From an uncultured OCS116 cluster bacterium (GTDB taxonomy: Bacteria; Pseudomonadota; Alphaproteobacteria; Rhizobiales; TMED25): DNA of 49,281 nucleotides. Where the stretch lies: the NCBI GenBank assembly GCA_902632055.1, contig CACPAS010000006.1, positions 1-49,281 on the forward strand, in the 5' to 3' direction. This document shows, piece after piece, positions 16,191-24,721 of the stretch. The stretch's first letter is position 1. Each line of letters starts with the position of its first letter. The notes under the pieces are model-generated. The model was not told where the DNA came from. It did not search any database and saw only the letters and a program-made list of their open reading frames with translations. The position numbers and the translations under genes were made by a program.

Positions 16191-16421
16191 CTATGTTGAT
16201 ATTGTTTTTACTTGGAGCGCGTGTAGCTTGTTTCCCATTTTCTCTGCAAGTGCATCATATACAATTTGATGCTGTTCAATACGAGATTTACCGCGAAAGG
16301 TATCAGATTTAACAACAATAGAGTAGTGGTTATCATCGCCGGCTAGGTCTTTAATCTCAATTTCTGCATTTGGTATGGCTTTCTTTACCAATGCTTCCAA
16401 TTCGGTTAATTTCATACTCAT
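16191..16421 (-). CDS. bolA: BolA family protein
   Basis: This 76-residue single-domain BolA protein has the family core (GDDNHYSIVVKSDTFRGKSRI) followed by the conserved EQHQIVYDAL helix and the C-terminal LHALQVKT strand with a cluster-ligand histidine. BolA proteins bind CGFS glutaredoxins and coordinate a shared [2Fe-2S] cluster. The gene starts 4 bases after purL, and grxD follows, so it is the sixth gene of the leftward operon. ATG at 16415 is a possible alternative start two codons in. Confidence 0.95.
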   Translation of the reverse strand: MSMKLTELEALVKKAIPNAEIEIKDLAGDDNHYSIVVKSDTFRGKSRIEQHQIVYDALAEKMGNKLHALQVKTIST

Positions 16422-16425
16422 TTTA

Positions 16426-18615
16426 TCACTCTTTGTTGCTCATAATCGATGGGATCAAGCTCTCATATGAGTTTTTCAATTCACTGTTAGATATAATAAT
16501 ACCATCATTGATTTTCAATTGCGATGAGGTTATGTTTCCAATTAGTTCATAGTCAATCCCATTTTTTTTAATTTTATTTTCAAATGCACTCACGAACCTT
16601 GGTTTGATTGTTATAATGTACCTTGATTGATCCTCACCGAAAAGCTGACGAATCAACTGATCTTCTGCAATCTTATTCAATGTTGCGCCGATTTCATCTT
16701 TTATAATCAACTCGCATAAAGCAACTATCATACCACCATCCGATATATCGTGACAGGATGAGATAATTTTTTCCTGAATTAATTCAAGTACACAATTTCC
16801 GTTTATCTTTTCTTGATTAAGGTCTACTTCGGGAGGGTTATTTGATGATGTATTATTGTAGACCTCTTCGAGTGTTGAGCAGTCAAGGTGTGAGCCCTTT
16901 TTTCCAATCATGTATATTGAGTCACCTACATTTGCGGAACCAAAATCTTCTAATATACCAATATTTTTTATCAGACCAACGCCTCCAATTGTAGGGGTAT
17001 TTTTTATTGGATGGCCATTTGTTTCGTTGTACAGAGATACATTGCCTGATACGACAGGAAAATCGAGTACTATTGATGCATCTCTGATACCATTAATCGT
17101 CTCAACAAAATCAGTCATTATTTCGGGTTTTTCTGGATTCCCAAAATTAAGACAATTAGTTATTGCAAGAGGCTTTGCTCCCATTGATATTATGTTACGC
17201 CAACACTCAGAGACAGCTTGCATGGCACCTTTCTTGGCATCTGCATCACAATATCTAGGGGTTACATCACACGACATAGCTATCGCCTTTTCCGTGTTTT
17301 CAATACGAACAATACCGGCATCTTCACCTGCCTCATTTAGCGTATTAGCCATTATTGTTCTATCGTATTGTTCCCAGATCCATTTTTTTGAGCATATATT
17401 TGCCGAGTTTAGCACTCTGAGGATTGCTTCTTTTATTTTAATATCAGAGCTCAGTTGATTCTTCTGGTCTTGTTTATTTTTACTGATAGTTTCCCTTTTG
17501 TAGATTGGAGCATTATCTGTCAGAAATTTAATCGGAATATCGGCTTCAATCATGCCATTGTGTAAAACAACTATATTATTTGTTTCTGTTATTTTTCCAA
17601 CGATAGCAAAATCAACATCCCATTTCTTAAATACCTCTTTGGCAATATCTGTCTTCTCTGGTTTAAGCACCATAAGCATTCTCTCTTGACTCTCAGATAG
17701 CATCATTTCATAAGCCGTAAGGTTTTCTTGTCTCGTTGGAATATTATCTAAATTCAATTCTATACCAACTCTTCCCTTATCTGCCATTTCCACAGATGAT
17801 GAAGTGAGTCCCGCCGCACCCATATCTTGTATTGATATTATTGCGTCTTTCTGCATTAACTCAAGACATGCCTCGAGTAAAAGCTTTTCCGCATAAGGAT
17901 CGCCAACTTGAACAGTTGGCCTGTTCTTATCTGACTCGTCATCAAACTCACCTGATGCCATTGTTGCACCGTGTATACCATCACGGCCCGTTTTTGCGCC
18001 AACATATACTACGGGGTTTCCAATTCCGGATGCTTTTGAGTAAAATATTTTATCTCTGGTAGTTAATCCAACACACATTGCGTTCACAAGGTTATTTCCA
18101 TTGTAAGAGCTATCAAAGCCTGTTTCACCTGCAACGGTTGGAATTCCAACACAATTTCCATATCCACCAATACCACTGACAACTCCAGACAATAAAAACT
18201 TAGTTTTTGAATGTGCCAATTCACCAAATCGTATTGAATTGAGAAGTGCAATTGGTCGAGCGCCCATGGTAAAGATATCGCGCATGATGCCACCAACACC
18301 TGTTGCCGCACCCTGATATGGTTCAATAAAAGATGGATGATTATGGCTTTCCATCTTAAAAATTATTGCTTGGTTATCCCCAATATCGATAACACCCGCA
18401 TTCTCACCTGGTCCTTGAATAACTTGCTTTCCTTTAGTATGTAATTTTTTCAGCCAATGGCGAGAAGATTTATATGAACAATGTTCAGACCACATTACTG
18501 AAAATATACCAATTTCAGTATGACTTGGATCCCTCCCCATGTAGTTTAATAGTAACTCTTTTTCCTCTCTGTTTATGCTGTGAGACTCGTATATATCCAT
18601 AGACTTACCAATCAT
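16426..18615 (-). CDS. purL: Phosphoribosylformylglycinamidine synthase subunit PurL (small type)
   Basis: This is the synthetase subunit for step four of purine synthesis: FGAR plus glutamine-derived ammonia and ATP gives FGAM. At 729 residues it is the small-PurL type that needs separate PurQ and PurS, both encoded directly upstream. Key segments are [17 protein letters not shown] at the start, the nucleotide-binding HNHPS (residues about 92-96), [14 protein letters not shown], and [15 protein letters not shown], with a second AIR-synthase-like half toward the C-terminus (SCHDISDGG). The ATG overlaps the purQ stop as ATGA, so translation is probably coupled. Confidence 0.99.
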   Translation of the reverse strand: MIGKSMDIYESHSINREEKELLLNYMGRDPSHTEIGIFSVMWSEHCSYKSSRHWLKKLHTKGKQVIQGPGENAGVIDIGDNQAIIFKMESHNHPSFIEPYQGAATGVGGIMRDIFTMGARPIALLNSIRFGELAHSKTKFLLSGVVSGIGGYGNCVGIPTVAGETGFDSSYNGNNLVNAMCVGLTTRDKIFYSKASGIGNPVVYVGAKTGRDGIHGATMASGEFDDESDKNRPTVQVGDPYAEKLLLEACLELMQKDAIISIQDMGAAGLTSSSVEMADKGRVGIELNLDNIPTRQENLTAYEMMLSESQERMLMVLKPEKTDIAKEVFKKWDVDFAIVGKITETNNIVVLHNGMIEADIPIKFLTDNAPIYKRETISKNKQDQKNQLSSDIKIKEAILRVLNSANICSKKWIWEQYDRTIMANTLNEAGEDAGIVRIENTEKAIAMSCDVTPRYCDADAKKGAMQAVSECWRNIISMGAKPLAITNCLNFGNPEKPEIMTDFVETINGIRDASIVLDFPVVSGNVSLYNETNGHPIKNTPTIGGVGLIKNIGILEDFGSANVGDSIYMIGKKGSHLDCSTLEEVYNNTSSNNPPEVDLNQEKINGNCVLELIQEKIISSCHDISDGGMIVALCELIIKDEIGATLNKIAEDQLIRQLFGEDQSRYIITIKPRFVSAFENKIKKNGIDYELIGNITSSQLKINDGIIISNSELKNSYESLIPSIMSNKE

Positions 18616-19277
18616 GTTGCAAAAAAATTAAGTGCGGACTCGAATATTTTTGATCCATCATTTGTTCCTGTTTTCATGTCGATCGCTCTTTCTGGGTGTG
18701 GCATTAGACCCAATATATTTAGATCTTTGTTGTATAAGCCAGCTATATCGTTTAATGAGCCATTTATGGGCTCCATATAACGTAATGCAACTTGATTATT
18801 ATCTTCAATTGAATTCAGTGTTTTTCGATCAACGAAAAAATTACCGTCATGATGCGCAATGGGTATTTTTACTATCTCATTGGTTTTATACTTTGAGGTA
18901 AAAAAAGTATCATTCCTATCAACTTTAAGTTTGATATTTTTCGATATAAATTTGAGCGAACTATTTTTCAATAGAGATCCAGGTAGCAATTTTCTCTCAG
19001 TTAGGATTTGGAAGCCATTGCAAATACCAATTATATAAACACCCTGATTTCCTTTTAATTCAAGATCATCCATTATTGGTTCTCGAGCTGCGATTGCACC
19101 AGATCTGAGGTAGTCACCATAGGAAAACCCACCTGGAATAATTATCAAATCTGATTTTGGAATATTACTTTCTTTGCAACTAATTATATTTGGATTAATA
19201 CCAATAACTTTTTTTACAGCATTTGCTGTATCCAAATCACAATTTGTTCCAGGAAAACGTATAATTGTTACATCCAT
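18612..19277 (-). CDS. purQ: Phosphoribosylformylglycinamidine synthase, glutaminase subunit PurQ
   Basis: This class I glutamine amidotransferase releases ammonia for PurL. The 221-residue protein has the nucleophile motif GICNGFQIL, the N-terminal RFPGTNCD, the [17 protein letters not shown] oxyanion region, and the catalytic His-Glu in MPHPERA. ATG 19277 is preferred; the open frame continues three codons to a TTG inside purS. The stop overlaps the purL start by four bases. Confidence 0.98.
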   Translation of the reverse strand: MDVTIIRFPGTNCDLDTANAVKKVIGINPNIISCKESNIPKSDLIIIPGGFSYGDYLRSGAIAAREPIMDDLELKGNQGVYIIGICNGFQILTERKLLPGSLLKNSSLKFISKNIKLKVDRNDTFFTSKYKTNEIVKIPIAHHDGNFFVDRKTLNSIEDNNQVALRYMEPINGSLNDIAGLYNKDLNILGLMPHPERAIDMKTGTNDGSKIFESALNFFAT

Positions 19278-19278
19278 A

Positions 19279-19518
19279 CTAGCCAATTTCTATTGAATAT
19301 TCCTCTATGACAGTATTTGCAAGGAGAGACTTGGTGATTTTTTCAATTTTTTCTTCAGCATCTTTTTTATTATCAGCCTGAATATCCATCTCAATCAGCT
19401 TTCCCTGTCGAACATTTTTTATATCATTCTCACCAAGGTTTTTTAGAGCACTCTCAATGGCTTGCCCTTGAGGATCTAAAACTTCAGATTTTAGTCTTAT
19501 GTATACGATCGCTTTCAT
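19279..19518 (-). CDS. purS: Phosphoribosylformylglycinamidine synthase subunit PurS
   Basis: This 79-residue subunit bridges PurL and PurQ in the small-PurL FGAM synthase complex. It begins MKAIVYIRLKSEVLDPQGQA and contains KNVRQGKLIEMD, both characteristic of PurS. It starts 2 bases after purC, and one base separates its stop from the purQ ATG, consistent with tight operon coupling. Confidence 0.98.
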   Translation of the reverse strand: MKAIVYIRLKSEVLDPQGQAIESALKNLGENDIKNVRQGKLIEMDIQADNKKDAEEKIEKITKSLLANTVIEEYSIEIG

Positions 19519-19520
19519 GT

Positions 19521-20285
19521 TTATCCTTTTACCAGAGTTGGCTTATTATTTTTTGATGAACCATTTTGTGTCAATAATCCCATCCTTTTTGCTACTTCAT
19601 TATATCCATCTAATAAATAGCCTGAGTTCTCTCGGTAAACATCTTTATCCATTTTTTTCTTAGTTTCAAAATCCCATAATCTGCATGAATCAGGGCTTAT
19701 TTCGTCCGCCAGAACAACGTAAACTTCATCATTCTTATATAGCCGTCCAAACTCGATTTTAAAGTCGACTAACTGGATCTTTATCGCAGAAAAATATCCA
19801 GACAAGAAGTCATTAATCCTTAGAGCAAGTGATGTAATTTCATCTAATTCATTCTGGCTTGCCCAGCCAAAGGTTAGGATATGCTCATCGCTGACTAAGG
19901 GGTCCTGCAAAGCATCATCCTTATAATAAAATTCAACAATTGTTCTGTTAAGCTTTTCACCACTCGGAATACCAAGTCGCCTTGTGAGCGAGCCTGCGGC
20001 CGTATTCCTAATAACTACTTCAAGTGGAATTATTTCTACTTCATTTATGAGCTGTTCTCTCATATTAAGTCTTTTGATAAAGTGATGAGGAATATCAATT
20101 GAGGATAGGAGTTTAAATAGATGTTCTGAGATTCGATTATTTATAACTCCCTTACCTTCAAAAACATCCATCTTCGCATTGTTATTAGCCGTAGCATCAT
20201 CTTTAAAGTGTTGAATCAAGGTTCCTGGCTCTGGACCTTTGTATAAAATTTTTGCCTTCCCCTCATAAATTTTACTTTTTTTCAT
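19521..20285 (-). CDS. purC: SAICAR synthase (phosphoribosylaminoimidazole-succinocarboxamide synthase)
   Basis: PurC joins aspartate to CAIR in an ATP-dependent step of purine synthesis. The 254-residue protein starts at ATG 20285 ([20 protein letters not shown]), the canonical PurC beginning; the open frame extends upstream into purB but those residues are not PurC-like. Diagnostic segments are [38 protein letters not shown] and the [12 protein letters not shown] metal/substrate site. It lies 19 bases after purB. Confidence 0.98.
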   Translation of the reverse strand: MKKSKIYEGKAKILYKGPEPGTLIQHFKDDATANNNAKMDVFEGKGVINNRISEHLFKLLSSIDIPHHFIKRLNMREQLINEVEIIPLEVVIRNTAAGSLTRRLGIPSGEKLNRTIVEFYYKDDALQDPLVSDEHILTFGWASQNELDEITSLALRINDFLSGYFSAIKIQLVDFKIEFGRLYKNDEVYVVLADEISPDSCRLWDFETKKKMDKDVYRENSGYLLDGYNEVAKRMGLLTQNGSSKNNKPTLVKG

Positions 20286-20304
20286 TTTAAAGACCGCATT
20301 TCTA

Positions 20305-21612
20305 TCATTTACCAAATACATTATCGAATATGTAATCAACATTTTTCAAGTGGTATTCGAGTGAGAATAAATCATCCACCTCTTCTTTTGTGAGTATTTT
20401 CATAATTTCTTTATCTAATAAAATTAATTTTTTAAAGTCACATTGTTTATCCCATGATTTGGAAGCATTTTTTTGAACAAAATCATAACTGTCTTCTCGA
20501 CTGACTCCCTTCTGAGTCAAGAGCAATAGTATTCTCTGTGAGTATATCAATCCGTTCAACTTATTTAAATTTGCACTAATATTTTTTTTATTTACTACAA
20601 TATTTTTTATTACGTTTGTAAGCCTAGAAAGAGCAAAATCCATTAAAATCGTAGTATCTGGACCAATAATTCGCTCCACGGATGAATGAGAGATATCTCG
20701 CTCATGCCACAAAGATATATTTTCAAGCGCAGGGGTGACAGAGCTACGAATCAAGCGAGCAATACCTGTTAAATTTTCTGTTAATACAGGATTCCTTTTA
20801 TGAGGCATAGATGAAGAGCCTTTTTGCCCCACCTGAAACTTTTCAGACATTTCATCAACTTCAGTTCTTTGCAAGTGTCTAATTTCGGTTGAAATTCTCT
20901 CGATTGAGCCCGCGAGTACTCCCAAGGTAGCAAAGAAATAGGCAAATCTGTCTCTTGGAATTATCTGGGTGGAAATATTTTCTATATTTAGATTCAATTT
21001 TTTAGCAACATACTTCTCAATCCTTGGGTCAATGTGGGCGAAAGTGCCAACTGAGCCTGATAAGGCACAAATAGAAATTTCTTGTTCAGCAATTTCCATT
21101 CGCTTTAAAGCTCTATCAAATTCAGCATAGGACTGCGCAAATTTCAAGCCAACCGTTGTTGGTTCTGCATGAATACCATGACTTCGGCCAATTGTAGGAA
21201 GATATTTGTACTCTTGAGACTTTTTCAATAGTTCCCGTAGCAATTCATTCAAATCTTTTCTTATAAGATAAGATGATTTCTTTAGTTGAATACACAGGCA
21301 CGTATCGAGTATGTCCGATGATGTCATGCCCTGATGAAGATATCTTGCCTCTTTTTCACCAATTTTTTCAGATATAAACGTAAGAAATGCTATTACGTCA
21401 TGGTGGGTCTTACCTTCTATTTCTAAAATGCGCTCTGTGTCAAAAGTAATATTTTTGAACTTATCTCTAATTTTTTTTGTTAAGCCCTTTTCAATAAGAC
21501 CAATTGACTCCATCGCTTCATGAGCAAGTATTTCAATTTCAAACCAGATGGCATACTTAGACTGATCAGACCAAACATCTCTCATAATCTGTCTAGAATA
21601 TCTTTTAATCAT
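20305..21612 (-). CDS. purB: Adenylosuccinate lyase
   Basis: PurB releases fumarate twice in purine synthesis (from SAICAR and from adenylosuccinate). The 435-residue protein shows the fumarase/aspartase superfamily signature [11 protein letters not shown] with its flexible catalytic loop, plus the substrate loops TSSDILDT and [12 protein letters not shown]. It is the first gene of purB-purC-purS-purQ-purL-bolA-grxD. A large AT-rich inverted repeat carrying TATAAT on the minus strand lies 18 bases upstream and is the probable promoter. Confidence 0.98.
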   Translation of the reverse strand: MIKRYSRQIMRDVWSDQSKYAIWFEIEILAHEAMESIGLIEKGLTKKIRDKFKNITFDTERILEIEGKTHHDVIAFLTFISEKIGEKEARYLHQGMTSSDILDTCLCIQLKKSSYLIRKDLNELLRELLKKSQEYKYLPTIGRSHGIHAEPTTVGLKFAQSYAEFDRALKRMEIAEQEISICALSGSVGTFAHIDPRIEKYVAKKLNLNIENISTQIIPRDRFAYFFATLGVLAGSIERISTEIRHLQRTEVDEMSEKFQVGQKGSSSMPHKRNPVLTENLTGIARLIRSSVTPALENISLWHERDISHSSVERIIGPDTTILMDFALSRLTNVIKNIVVNKKNISANLNKLNGLIYSQRILLLLTQKGVSREDSYDFVQKNASKSWDKQCDFKKLILLDKEIMKILTKEEVDDLFSLEYHLKNVDYIFDNVFGK

Positions 21613-21629
21613 TTTTTTTATTGTAATGG

Positions 21630-21658
21630 TATAATATTTATATAGCTTAAATATTATA
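21630..21658. promoter_or_regulatory. 29-bp inverted repeat with TATAAT on both strands (purB/coxG divergent region)
   Basis: TATAATATTTA and TAAATATTATA form perfect 11-base arms around a 7-base centre (TATAGCT). Each arm begins with a consensus -10 hexamer on its own strand. The minus-strand hexamer is well placed for purB, whose start is 18 bases from the repeat; the plus-strand one could serve coxG about 100 bases away. No -35 consensus is visible for either. Confidence 0.4.
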
Positions 21659-21759
21659 GAAAAGCGATTATTTTTATATTATTTTTTTTAATTATACAAA
21701 AAGAATTCTTGAGTTTTTAAGTCAAAATAACAATAATAAATATGACCTAGGAGATCTAT

Positions 21760-22347
21760 ATGAAGTTAAATGGAGAAAATATAATTCAGGCATCACGTAC
21801 ACAGGTCTGGGATGCATTAAACGATCCCGGAGTGCTAAAAGAAACAATCCCTGGAGCTCAAAGCGTTGAACAAAGTTCAGATGAAGAATTCAAAGCGGTG
21901 GTGGAAATAAAGATTGGGCCAGTAAAAGCAAAATTCACTGGTAAGATTAATTTAAGTGATGTTAACCCTCCTCACGGTTATAAGATAATTGGCCAAGGTC
22001 AGGGCGGTGCAGCCGGATTCGCAAAGGGTTCAGCGGTAGTTGCACTAACCGAATTAGATCCAGAGACAACAAAATTGACATATGAGGTTGATGCGCAAGT
22101 CGGGGGGAAGCTTGCACAAGTTGGTCAGAGGCTCATCCAGAGCGCATCAAAATCACTTGCAGACCAGTTTTTTAACAGTCTTCAAAACTATTTCCATAAT
22201 GATACCAAGGATATCGAAGAAAGTCAGCAAATGAATGAGGTAGAAATACCCTCAAGAAATATATTTTTTTTCAATTCAAAAAGAAAAAGAATTATTTTTG
22301 CATTAATTGTTTTCTTATTGTCATTCATATATTTTTACAATAATTAG
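21760..22347 (+). CDS. coxG: CoxG-like SRPBCC protein with C-terminal membrane anchor
   Basis: This 195-residue CoxG/SRPBCC-family protein has the start MKLNGENIIQASRTQVWDAL, the PGAQSVEQ turn and GGAAGFAKGSAVV, all typical of carbon-monoxide-dehydrogenase subunit G. In Oligotropha, CoxG is thought to anchor the dehydrogenase to the inner membrane. A hydrophobic span at residues 176-195 fits such anchoring. AGGAGA lies 7 bases before the start. It is followed after 16 bases by coxS, so it leads a molybdenum-hydroxylase gene set. It need not imply CO oxidation. Confidence 0.92.
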   Translation: MKLNGENIIQASRTQVWDALNDPGVLKETIPGAQSVEQSSDEEFKAVVEIKIGPVKAKFTGKINLSDVNPPHGYKIIGQGQGGAAGFAKGSAVVALTELDPETTKLTYEVDAQVGGKLAQVGQRLIQSASKSLADQFFNSLQNYFHNDTKDIEESQQMNEVEIPSRNIFFFNSKRKRIIFALIVFLLSFIYFYNN

Positions 22348-22363
22348 TTTTTGAAAGAGCGAA

Positions 22364-22819
22364 ATGGTAAAAGTTAATGTAAATATTAATAATCAGGCTT
22401 ACAGTGAAGATGTTGAAGATAATACATTATTAGTAGAATTATTGAGGGATAAGCTCAGTCTTACTGGTACTCACGTAGGTTGCGATACTAGCCAATGTGG
22501 TGCATGCGTTATTCATATTAACGGGGACTCTGTGAAAAGCTGTACAGTCTTGGCGGCTCAGGTAAATGGAAAAGAATTAACCACTGTTGAAGGTTTAGCG
22601 AGTCAGGGTCAACTTCATTCAATTCAAAAATCATTTCAAAATAACCACGCATTGCAGTGTGGCTTTTGTACTCCCGGATTGGTTATGAGTGCTGTAGATT
22701 TGTTGAAGAAAAATAAGTCCCCAACTGAAAGTGAGATTCGAGAGTGGTTTGAAGGCCATATTTGTAGATGTACGGGGTACAAAAATATCATAAAAGCTGT
22801 TCAAGAAGCAATCACATAA
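22364..22819 (+). CDS. coxS: Molybdenum hydroxylase small [2Fe-2S] subunit (CoxS-like)
   Basis: This 151-residue xanthine-dehydrogenase-family iron-sulfur subunit holds two clusters: plant-ferredoxin-type C40, C45, C48, C60, and the [2Fe-2S]-binding helical domain C99, C102, C134, C136 (CGFCTPG, CRCTG). It shuttles electrons from the molybdenum centre to FAD. The FAD subunit follows 15 bases later. The usual large molybdopterin subunit is not between them or elsewhere in the window. Confidence 0.96.
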   Translation: MVKVNVNINNQAYSEDVEDNTLLVELLRDKLSLTGTHVGCDTSQCGACVIHINGDSVKSCTVLAAQVNGKELTTVEGLASQGQLHSIQKSFQNNHALQCGFCTPGLVMSAVDLLKKNKSPTESEIREWFEGHICRCTGYKNIIKAVQEAIT

Positions 22820-22834
22820 GAGATATAGCAAATA

Positions 22835-23635
22835 ATGTATAATTTTAGATATCACAAGGCTTCAACAATAGAAACCGCTATATCTCTAATAGAACAATCA
22901 GATGATCCAAAAATTTTAGCAGGTGGGCACACACTAATTCCGACATTAAAGCAAAGACTTTCTCAGCCAACAGATATTATTGATATATCCTCTATTGATG
23001 AATTAAAACGGATTACACTTGGCGAGGGTAATGTCACAATTGGTGCCCTTTGTACACATGCCCATATTTCAAATTCCCCAGAAATTACAAAAAATATTCC
23101 GGGGCTAGCAGACCTTGCAAAACAAATTGGTGACCCTCAAGTAAGACACAAGGGAACAGTTGGTGGTTCAATTGCAAATGCAGATCCGGCCGCCGATTAT
23201 CCGGCTGCTGTATTAGCTTTGAATGGTGAAGTATTAACATCCAAGGAAAATCACTTTGCGGCAAATTTCTTCATCGATATGTTTGAAACCGCATTAAAAT
23301 CTAATGAGATAATTACTGGAATCCGGCTGCAAATTCCAAAATCCTCAACATACAAGAAATTTAGGAATCCGGCTTCAGGTTACGCGATGGTAGGTGTTTT
23401 CGTGGCAAGATATGATAACGACGTAAGGATAGCCGTCACTGGAGCATCAAGCACTGTCTATCGTATGGAAGATATAGAAGGAATGCTTAAAAGTAGCTTT
23501 GATAATGATATAATGGAAGGTATCGAAATCGACACAACAGACTTCAACGATGATATACATGCATCGGCAAAATATAGAGGTGTAATTCTAAAAGTTTTAC
23601 TTGAAGAAGCTATTTTAGAGTTAAAAGAGACCTAA
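22835..23635 (+). CDS. coxM: Molybdenum hydroxylase FAD-binding medium subunit (CoxM-like)
   Basis: This 266-residue FAD-binding subunit of the CO dehydrogenase/xanthine dehydrogenase family has the N-terminal AGGHTLIPTLKQR and the FAD motif GGSIANADPAADYPAAV (about residues 110-126), followed by the C-terminal CO-dehydrogenase flavoprotein domain. It takes electrons from CoxS. It sits directly after coxS and is followed by maturation genes. The substrate is set by the absent large subunit, so CO, xanthine, an aldehyde or another heterocycle cannot be chosen between. Confidence 0.95.
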   Translation: MYNFRYHKASTIETAISLIEQSDDPKILAGGHTLIPTLKQRLSQPTDIIDISSIDELKRITLGEGNVTIGALCTHAHISNSPEITKNIPGLADLAKQIGDPQVRHKGTVGGSIANADPAADYPAAVLALNGEVLTSKENHFAANFFIDMFETALKSNEIITGIRLQIPKSSTYKKFRNPASGYAMVGVFVARYDNDVRIAVTGASSTVYRMEDIEGMLKSSFDNDIMEGIEIDTTDFNDDIHASAKYRGVILKVLLEEAILELKET

Positions 23636-23659
23636 ACTATTCCACTAGTTTTTTTTTAT

Positions 23660-23676
23660 TATTTTATGATAAAATA
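23660..23676. promoter_or_regulatory. Palindrome upstream of the xdhC gene pair
   Basis: TATTTTAT-G-ATAAAATA is a perfect 17-base palindrome with 8-base arms, 35 bases before the first xdhC gene and 24 bases after the coxM stop. It may be an operator or promoter element for the maturation genes, or a weak transcription end for coxM. AT-rich palindromes arise often by chance. Confidence 0.25.
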
Positions 23677-23711
23677 TAGAACCTACAAATAATTAAAAGG
23701 CGACATCAAAC

Positions 23712-24035
23712 ATGGCAGTAAGTGATAACGATATAATAAATATTGCTCGTGATTGGAAAAATAATGGTAGAAAAGTTGCTATTGCTACAGTAATCCAAAC
23801 ATGGGGATCAGCACCGCGCGGTGTTGGCAGTAAATTACTCATTGATGATCTGGGGAATTTCGAAGGTTCTGTGTCTGGAGGCTGTGTCGAGGGGGCTGTA
23901 ATTGGTGAAGCTGCAGATCTATTCAAGACTGGAAAACCAAAAATACTTGAGTATGGAGTTTCAAATGAAATGGCTTGGGAAGTTGGTTTGGCATGCGGGG
24001 GTACAATAAAGGTATATTTAGCTGAGTTAGATTAG
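23712..24035 (+). CDS. XdhC/CoxI family protein, N-terminal domain only
   Basis: XdhC-type proteins bind sulfurated molybdenum cofactor and insert it into xanthine-dehydrogenase-family enzymes. This 107-residue gene encodes only the XdhC_CoxI domain: TWGSAPRGVGSKLLI, the conserved GSVSGGCVEGAVI with a cysteine, and a terminal LACGGTIKVYL. The Rossmann domain is in the next gene, two bases later, so this is a split xdhC. Split forms are usual in many alphaproteobacteria and not evidence of decay. Confidence 0.9.
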   Translation: MAVSDNDIINIARDWKNNGRKVAIATVIQTWGSAPRGVGSKLLIDDLGNFEGSVSGGCVEGAVIGEAADLFKTGKPKILEYGVSNEMAWEVGLACGGTIKVYLAELD

Positions 24036-24037
24036 GA

Positions 24038-24712
24038 ATGAAGAAAAAGACATTAGACGAGATTATATCAAAGCAGGTTGAAAGAAAGTCGCTGGCTCAC
24101 ATTATCAATACTGAAAACGGAGATGAGTTTATCTTTGCAAATGGTAAAAAGACTGATTACCCAGAACTTGACAAAGAAATTATTGATTGCATAAGGTTTG
24201 ATCGAAGTAAGCTCGTGCAGATAGATAATAAAAGTTTCTTCATCGATGTTTACAATCCACCACTTAAGCTGCTAATAATTGGTGCCGTTCATATTGCGCA
24301 GCATTTGATTAATTTCGCAAATAATCTGAATTTTGACTGTATATTAATCGACCCAAGAGAAGGTTTTGCTAATAAGGAGCGCTTTGCAGATGTTGAAATA
24401 TATAACAATTGGCCTGATGAAGTTTTGCCTGAGATAGTAATTGACGAAAGGACGGCTGTTGTTACGCTTACACACGATCCAAAAATTGATGATGTTGCAC
24501 TCGATTATGTACTCGATAAAAGTTGTTTTTACATTGGATCTCTTGGTTCAAAGAAAACACACAATGCAAGGGTTGAAAGATTGAGTAAAAAGCACTCAGG
24601 GAAAAAACTTGCTGAGATCCACGGTCCAATAGGTTTAGATATTGGCGCTAGATCCCCAGCAGAAATTGCTCTATCAATTGTCAGTGAAATGATATCCAAG
24701 TTAAGATTATAA
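24038..24712 (+). CDS. XdhC family protein, C-terminal Rossmann domain
   Basis: This 224-residue protein is the partner of the preceding half. A short leader is followed by the Rossmann nucleotide site LLIIGAVHIAQHLI (about residues 86-99), then VVTLTHDPKIDDVAL and the family C-terminal motif YIGSLGSKKTHNARVERL with GPIGLDIGARSPAEIALSI. It is expected to help in sulfurating and inserting molybdenum cofactor into the hydroxylase. It is coupled to the N-terminal half (2-base gap) and followed 9 bases later by the cytidylyltransferase fusion. Confidence 0.9.
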   Translation: MKKKTLDEIISKQVERKSLAHIINTENGDEFIFANGKKTDYPELDKEIIDCIRFDRSKLVQIDNKSFFIDVYNPPLKLLIIGAVHIAQHLINFANNLNFDCILIDPREGFANKERFADVEIYNNWPDEVLPEIVIDERTAVVTLTHDPKIDDVALDYVLDKSCFYIGSLGSKKTHNARVERLSKKHSGKKLAEIHGPIGLDIGARSPAEIALSIVSEMISKLRL

Positions 24713-24721
24713 GTATTTTTT

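Noticed and set aside
20286-20342. N-terminally extended PurC overlapping purB
   Set aside because: The extra 19 residues are not PurC-like, and ATG 20285 gives the canonical start and normal length.
21760-23635. Calling this locus a carbon monoxide dehydrogenase
   Set aside because: CO specificity lies in CoxL (active-site loop with a Cys), which is absent from the window. CoxG/S/M relatives serve many Mo hydroxylases.
23712-24712. xdhC broken by a frameshift or stop
   Set aside because: Each half has its own start, complete domain and proper end, and the split arrangement is common in relatives.
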